Assembly: GCA_014377155.1 (NCBI GenBank)
Contig: JACMQD010000179.1
Coordinates: forward strand, 1 to 30,731
From: Herminiimonas sp.
Lineage (GTDB): Bacteria; Pseudomonadota; Gammaproteobacteria; Burkholderiales; Burkholderiaceae
Direction: 5' to 3'
Length of the DNA: 30,731 nt
Positions 27,141 to 30,731 of this stretch are shown here, piece after piece. Positions within the stretch are counted from its first letter, which is position 1. Every line of letters starts with the position of its first letter. The position numbers and the translations under genes are program-made. The notes under the pieces are model-generated. The model searched no databases, was not told the DNA's origin, and saw only the letters and a program-made list of their open reading frames with translations.

Positions 27141-28289
27141 ATGAACACCGCGCCTTTCCTTCTTCGCCGTTTTTTCTTTCGCCTTTCAACGGTGGTCTAC
27201 CTTGCCGCGTCAGGCGCTGCGATTGCAGGCGGCAATGCCGTCGTGATCGGCCAGTCTATCGATCTATCGGGACCCAACGCGGCCATCGGACGCGACTATG
27301 TCGCCGGCATCAAAACGTATTTCGATGCCCTCAACGCCAGCGGCGGCCTCAACGGCAAACGGGTGCAATTGGTGATGCGTGATGATTTCGGCCGCGCCGA
27401 CGGCGCCGTCAAGGCAGTCACGGAACTGATCGAGCGCGACCAGATCGATTACCTGTTCGGCGGCGTCGGCGATGTCGCCACTCAGGCGATACTGAATGCG
27501 CCGGTATTCAAGCAAAGTGGCCACATCCTTTTTGCACCGCTGGCCAGCGCGACGCAAGGCAAGCAACAACCGGTACTTTTCTGGCGTCCTAGCCAAAAGC
27601 AGGAAATTCAGCACATCTTCGCGCATTTCAGCAAACTCGGCATCCAAAATGTCGGCGTGGTGCTGCAGAACGCCGAAGCCAATCAGGACGCCCAGCGCAC
27701 GCTGACAAACGAAATTCGCGAGCGCGGCATGAAGCTGACAGCGACGGCAAACATCGGCAGCAGTGGTGGCGGAGGCGACGTCATTGCCGCGGAAGCAGCC
27801 AGGCTGGCGCAGACCAAACCGGGTTTCGTGGTGGTCATCGCCGATACCATCGGCACTAGTTTGTTCCTGAAAGAATTTCGCAAACATGATGCCCAGACCT
27901 TCGTTGCGGGCACCTCGTTGATTAACCTGTCGACCTTGCGCGAGCTGGCAGGCGCCCGGGCAGTCGAGTGGACGGTGTTCTCGCAGGTAGTGCCGAATCC
28001 GAATGCAGGCACCTCGCCGATCCAGATGGAACACCTGTCGATGATGAAAAAATATCGCGACGAAACGGTATCGTCGCTAACCCTTGAAGGATTCGCCGCA
28101 GCCAAGTCGCTCGCCAAAACCATTCTCCTGTCAAAGAAAGGCGGGCGCGGCGCCGTGCATGACTTGATGGCACAAAATGGCGACATCGACCTTGGCGGCT
28201 TATCGATCGTATCGACCGCCAAGAGCAATCACTTGTCGAGCTATGTCGATATTGCCTTGTTCAAAAAAGGCAGTGGGCTGATGTTCTAG
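27141..28289 (+). CDS. Periplasmic binding protein, branched-chain amino acid type
   Basis: The 382-residue precursor has a signal peptide (hydrophobic core about 12-27, cleavage near AIA, about residue 29). A type-I periplasmic binding fold of the Peripla_BP_6/LivK class follows: IGQSIDLSGPNAAIGRDYVA, GGLNGKRVQLVMRDD and FLFGGVGDVATQAIL-like segments. No permease or ATPase genes are adjacent, so it is an orphan. It may serve a distant transporter or a sensor. The ligand is unknown and could be an amino acid, amide or urea-like solute. It is convergent with ppx. Confidence 0.88.
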   Translation: MNTAPFLLRRFFFRLSTVVYLAASGAAIAGGNAVVIGQSIDLSGPNAAIGRDYVAGIKTYFDALNASGGLNGKRVQLVMRDDFGRADGAVKAVTELIERDQIDYLFGGVGDVATQAILNAPVFKQSGHILFAPLASATQGKQQPVLFWRPSQKQEIQHIFAHFSKLGIQNVGVVLQNAEANQDAQRTLTNEIRERGMKLTATANIGSSGGGGDVIAAEAARLAQTKPGFVVVIADTIGTSLFLKEFRKHDAQTFVAGTSLINLSTLRELAGARAVEWTVFSQVVPNPNAGTSPIQMEHLSMMKKYRDETVSSLTLEGFAAAKSLAKTILLSKKGGRGAVHDLMAQNGDIDLGGLSIVSTAKSNHLSSYVDIALFKKGSGLMF

Positions 28290-28314
28290 AACGGCGGTGA
28301 ACAACGGGCACGAG

Positions 28315-28344
28315 CGCGCCGCAGGCAGTTTTTCATGCGGCGCG
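28315..28344. terminator. Inverted repeat between converging genes
   Basis: CGCGCCGCA/TGCGGCGCG, a 9-bp perfect stem with a 12-nt loop, spans the junction between the binding-protein gene and the end of ppx. There is no U-tract on either side, so termination is only a possibility. Confidence 0.35.
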
Positions 28345-29787
28345 AATCAGGAATTCGACGTTGACCTCGTTCCACCACTCGCGCTCCTTTTCTAGCCAGT
28401 ACGATACCGTCGGATGATCCACGCCCCAGTCGCGACGGATATCGAGCTCGATGCGGTTCTTCATCTTGATACCGAAATCATCGCCCGTAGCCTCGATGCG
28501 GGAATGCATGAGCATCACCGACAACCGCAGTGCCAGGACGGCCTTGGCGAAGTCCAGGTCGCCAAGCAGATCACCGAGCTTGCGCAGGTTGCCCTTCTGC
28601 CCGAGGATCAGCATGCTCATGGCACGTTGCTCACGGGTGGTGAAACCCGGCAGATCGGCGTTTTCCATCAGATAGGCACCGTGCTTGTGGTAGCCGCTGT
28701 GCGACACCGCCAGACCGACTTCGTGCAGCATGCCACTCCAGCACAATAACTTGCTGAGCGCGTCCGTGGTCGGCTTGAGCTGACCATACACCGCGGCAGC
28801 GACGTCGGCGACCCGGCTGCCGCGGAGTTCGTCGGCATGGAAACGCTGCGCAAAGCTGCGCACCGACTGTTCGCGGCGGTCGCGTTTCGTGGCGCGCCAT
28901 TGCAGATCCCACAGCACGCCCATGCGCAGTCCGGCTTCGACCGGATTGACGACCTTGATACCAAGTTCCTGCATCAGGGCCATCAGAATCGCAAGACCGC
29001 CCACGATCACGACGGCACGGTCCGGCTTCATGCCGATCAGGTCGATGCGACTGGTGTGGCCGAACTGTATCAGGCGCGTCTTGAGCGCCACCAAGCTTTT
29101 GTACGACAAGCTGCCGTCGCCCAGACCGTTCTTGTCGATCGCGTCGGCAATTGCGCGGATGGTGCCGGACGAACCGTAGGCGTTGGTCCAGTGTTGCGGG
29201 TGGTAAGGCGGGGCGGCGTCTTCGAAATGCGAGCGTGCCGACAGGATGGCCGCTTCGAAAGAGCCGGCATCGATCCGTCCGCCGGGAAAAAACGACAGGC
29301 TTTGCTTGACGGTGCCGATGCTGAACGATTCGACACGCTCGATTTCCTGGCCCTTGCCTAAAATTAGCTCGGTCGATCCGCCACCGATGTCGATTACCAG
29401 CCGGCGTTCGGCAGGCAGGGCCAGCGTGCTGGCAACGCCCATGTAGATCAGCCGCCCTTCTTCTTCGCCAGAGATGATCTCGATGGGCGCGCCAATTGCC
29501 TTTTCTGCGGCAGGCAAAAAAGCTCCTGCGTTGCGCGCGATGCGCAAGGTATTGGTCGCTACGACCCGCACGGAATCGAGTTCGTAGGTTTGCAGCAGCG
29601 TGCGAAAACCCGCGAGAGCGCCTATGGCGGACTGCATGGCTGCTTCGGTAAGGTTGCCCTTGGCGTCGAGCCCGGCTGCTAGTCTGATCGGCTCACGCGC
29701 ACTCTTGATAACACGGATGGTTTCGCCATCATGATGGCCGATATGCAAGCGAAAACTGTTAGACCCTAAATCAACCGCGGCAAACAT
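28333..29787 (-). CDS. ppx: Exopolyphosphatase (Ppx/GppA family)
   Basis: Ppx releases phosphate from polyphosphate chain ends and opposes PPK1. The 484-residue protein has the ASKHA phosphate-binding loops AAVDLGSNSFRLHI (residues 3-16) and VIDIGGGSTELIL (131-143). The acidic ISGEEEGRLIYMG region (about 105-117) holds the catalytic glutamate, and a C-terminal HD-like helical domain follows (about 300-484). The start at 29787 is chosen for GAGAGGA five bases upstream. The extension to 29853 is not conserved. GppA (pppGpp hydrolase) activity is an alternative, since the families overlap, but the nearby ppk favours Ppx. Confidence 0.94.
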   Translation of the reverse strand: MFAAVDLGSNSFRLHIGHHDGETIRVIKSAREPIRLAAGLDAKGNLTEAAMQSAIGALAGFRTLLQTYELDSVRVVATNTLRIARNAGAFLPAAEKAIGAPIEIISGEEEGRLIYMGVASTLALPAERRLVIDIGGGSTELILGKGQEIERVESFSIGTVKQSLSFFPGGRIDAGSFEAAILSARSHFEDAAPPYHPQHWTNAYGSSGTIRAIADAIDKNGLGDGSLSYKSLVALKTRLIQFGHTSRIDLIGMKPDRAVVIVGGLAILMALMQELGIKVVNPVEAGLRMGVLWDLQWRATKRDRREQSVRSFAQRFHADELRGSRVADVAAAVYGQLKPTTDALSKLLCWSGMLHEVGLAVSHSGYHKHGAYLMENADLPGFTTREQRAMSMLILGQKGNLRKLGDLLGDLDFAKAVLALRLSVMLMHSRIEATGDDFGIKMKNRIELDIRRDWGVDHPTVSYWLEKEREWWNEVNVEFLIRAA

Positions 29788-29936
29788 TCGATCCTCTCGT
29801 TTATATTCTGTGACGCATCGCACAAGAGGCAAAGTATCCGCTTTTTTCGCCACATTGAGGCGGTATCAGGCGCTTATTTTACCAACGGCATTGCTGAATT
29901 TCTGGCAAACATTCTTTTGTGACCGCATCGCCCCGG

Positions 29937-30731
29937 TTAGCCCAACATTTTTTCGAATACTTGTGCCGAGACTGGTTTGCTGAAGAAAAAACCCTGCATT
30001 TCGTCGCATTTTGCCCGGATGAGAAAGTCGCGCTGGCTTTCGCGTTCCACGCCTTCGGCAGTCACGGTCATGTCGAGTGCGCGCGCCATGGCGATAATGG
30101 TTTCGGTGAGTGCCACCGAGTCGCGATTTTCCGGAATACCGTCGATAAAGGACCGGTCTATTTTCAAATTACTGATCGGAAAACGCTGAAGGTATGACAG
30201 CGACGAGTAGCCGGTACCGAAGTCATCGATCGAAAAACGCAGCCCCAGTGCGGTCAGCGCATCGAACACCGGCATCAACTTGTCGGTGTCGCCCATGAGC
30301 AGGCTTTCGGTAATTTCAAGCTCGAGTGCGGTCGCCGGCAGGCCGGTGCGCTGCAAGATGTCGGTGACGGTCGCTACCAGATCGTCATCCTGGAACTGCC
30401 GGGGCGACAGGTTGACCGCAATCGTCAGCCCGGGCGCCAGCTTCTCACGCCAGTGTGCGACCTGTTTGCAGGCTTGCTCGATTACCCACTGACCGATGGC
30501 AACGATCATGCCGGTTTCTTCGGCGATGGGGATGAACACATTCGGCGCAATTTGGCCGGCGTCTGGGCAATTCCAGCGCAACAGTGCTTCGGCGCCGGTG
30601 ATCTTGCCGGTTCGAAGATCGACCTTGGGCTGGTAATGCAGGCAGAACTGATGCGACGAGAGCGCATGACGCAGATTTTTTTCAAGCGTGAAACGGCGCT
30701 GACTGCGTTCGCTGAGCTCTGCCGTGAAGAA
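29937..30731 (-). CDS. EAL domain c-di-GMP phosphodiesterase, C-terminal part
   Basis: The gene runs off the window, leaving 264 codons of its 3' end. The EAL domain is nearly complete: the signature GAEALLRW begins at about visible residue 46, followed by NLSPRQFQ, ELEITESLL, IDDFGTGYSS, LKIDRSFI, AEGVE and MQGFFFSKPV. All metal and catalytic positions of active enzymes (Glu, Asn, Glu, Asp-Asp, Lys, Glu, Gln) appear present, so it probably hydrolyses c-di-GMP. The preceding residues (SERSQRRFTLEKNLRHAL) look like the usual GGDEF-EAL linker, so the missing N-terminus probably carries GGDEF and sensor domains. It lies upstream of ppx on the same strand with a 149-bp gap. Confidence 0.93.
   Translation of the reverse strand, partial: FFTAELSERSQRRFTLEKNLRHALSSHQFCLHYQPKVDLRTGKITGAEALLRWNCPDAGQIAPNVFIPIAEETGMIVAIGQWVIEQACKQVAHWREKLAPGLTIAVNLSPRQFQDDDLVATVTDILQRTGLPATALELEITESLLMGDTDKLMPVFDALTALGLRFSIDDFGTGYSSLSYLQRFPISNLKIDRSFIDGIPENRDSVALTETIIAMARALDMTVTAEGVERESQRDFLIRAKCDEMQGFFFSKPVSAQVFEKMLG

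Noticed and set aside
1..30731. Mobile elements, CRISPR arrays or genomic island boundaries
   Set aside because: No transposase, integrase, regularly spaced repeats or direct repeat at the tRNA gene was seen; gene content and composition look like core chromosome.

Overview
The window looks like a chromosomal segment of a betaproteobacterium, most likely order Burkholderiales and possibly family Oxalobacteraceae. This rests on gene order (carA-carB-greA-DUF4149, yhbY, rlmE-ftsH-folP-glmM; pstSCAB-phoU-phoB-phoR divergent from ppk1), on the protein sequences and on the moderately high GC content. It is inference from recognition, because no database search was possible. I see no insertion sequence, prophage, CRISPR array or origin. 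Almost every base lies in an ordinary, intact gene.

Left part (1-12500): a tRNA-Pro(UGG) gene with a near-consensus promoter; then, all on the minus strand, rlmE (23S rRNA methyltransferase), ftsH (membrane protease), a strong terminator, and overlapping folP-glmM (folate and cell-wall precursor synthesis). yhbY is the only plus-strand gene here. Next come carA-carB (carbamoyl phosphate), greA and a small membrane protein, preceded by a clear carA promoter with a leader of about 146 nt. A GlcG/HbpS-like protein follows.

Middle (12500-15400): an unusual response regulator with a degenerate GGDEF-like domain, a divergent secreted NlpC/P60 hydrolase with a good promoter, and a patatin-like lipoprotein.

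Right part (15400-30731): a phosphate-economy region. The pstSCAB-phoU-phoB-phoR operon encodes high-affinity phosphate uptake plus its sensor and regulator. It is divergent from ppk1-sixA (polyphosphate synthesis plus a phosphohistidine phosphatase). Further along lie a tiny CxxCxGxG protein, an OlsB-like ornithine-lipid acyltransferase, an H1-like/ribbon-helix-helix-like basic protein, an orphan periplasmic binding protein, ppx (exopolyphosphatase) and the C-terminal part of an EAL phosphodiesterase that runs off the window.

The most interesting signal is regulatory. Three promoters (pstS, ppk1, olsB) carry Pho-box-like 7-bp direct repeats at 11-bp periodicity, each followed by exactly 10 bp and then a TACNNT -10 hexamer. 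A fourth, weaker candidate precedes the orphan binding protein. In olsB the array has four units and also shows that the true start codon is the internal one. If correct, PhoB here couples phosphate import, polyphosphate storage and replacement of phospholipids by phosphorus-free ornithine lipids within one chromosomal neighbourhood.
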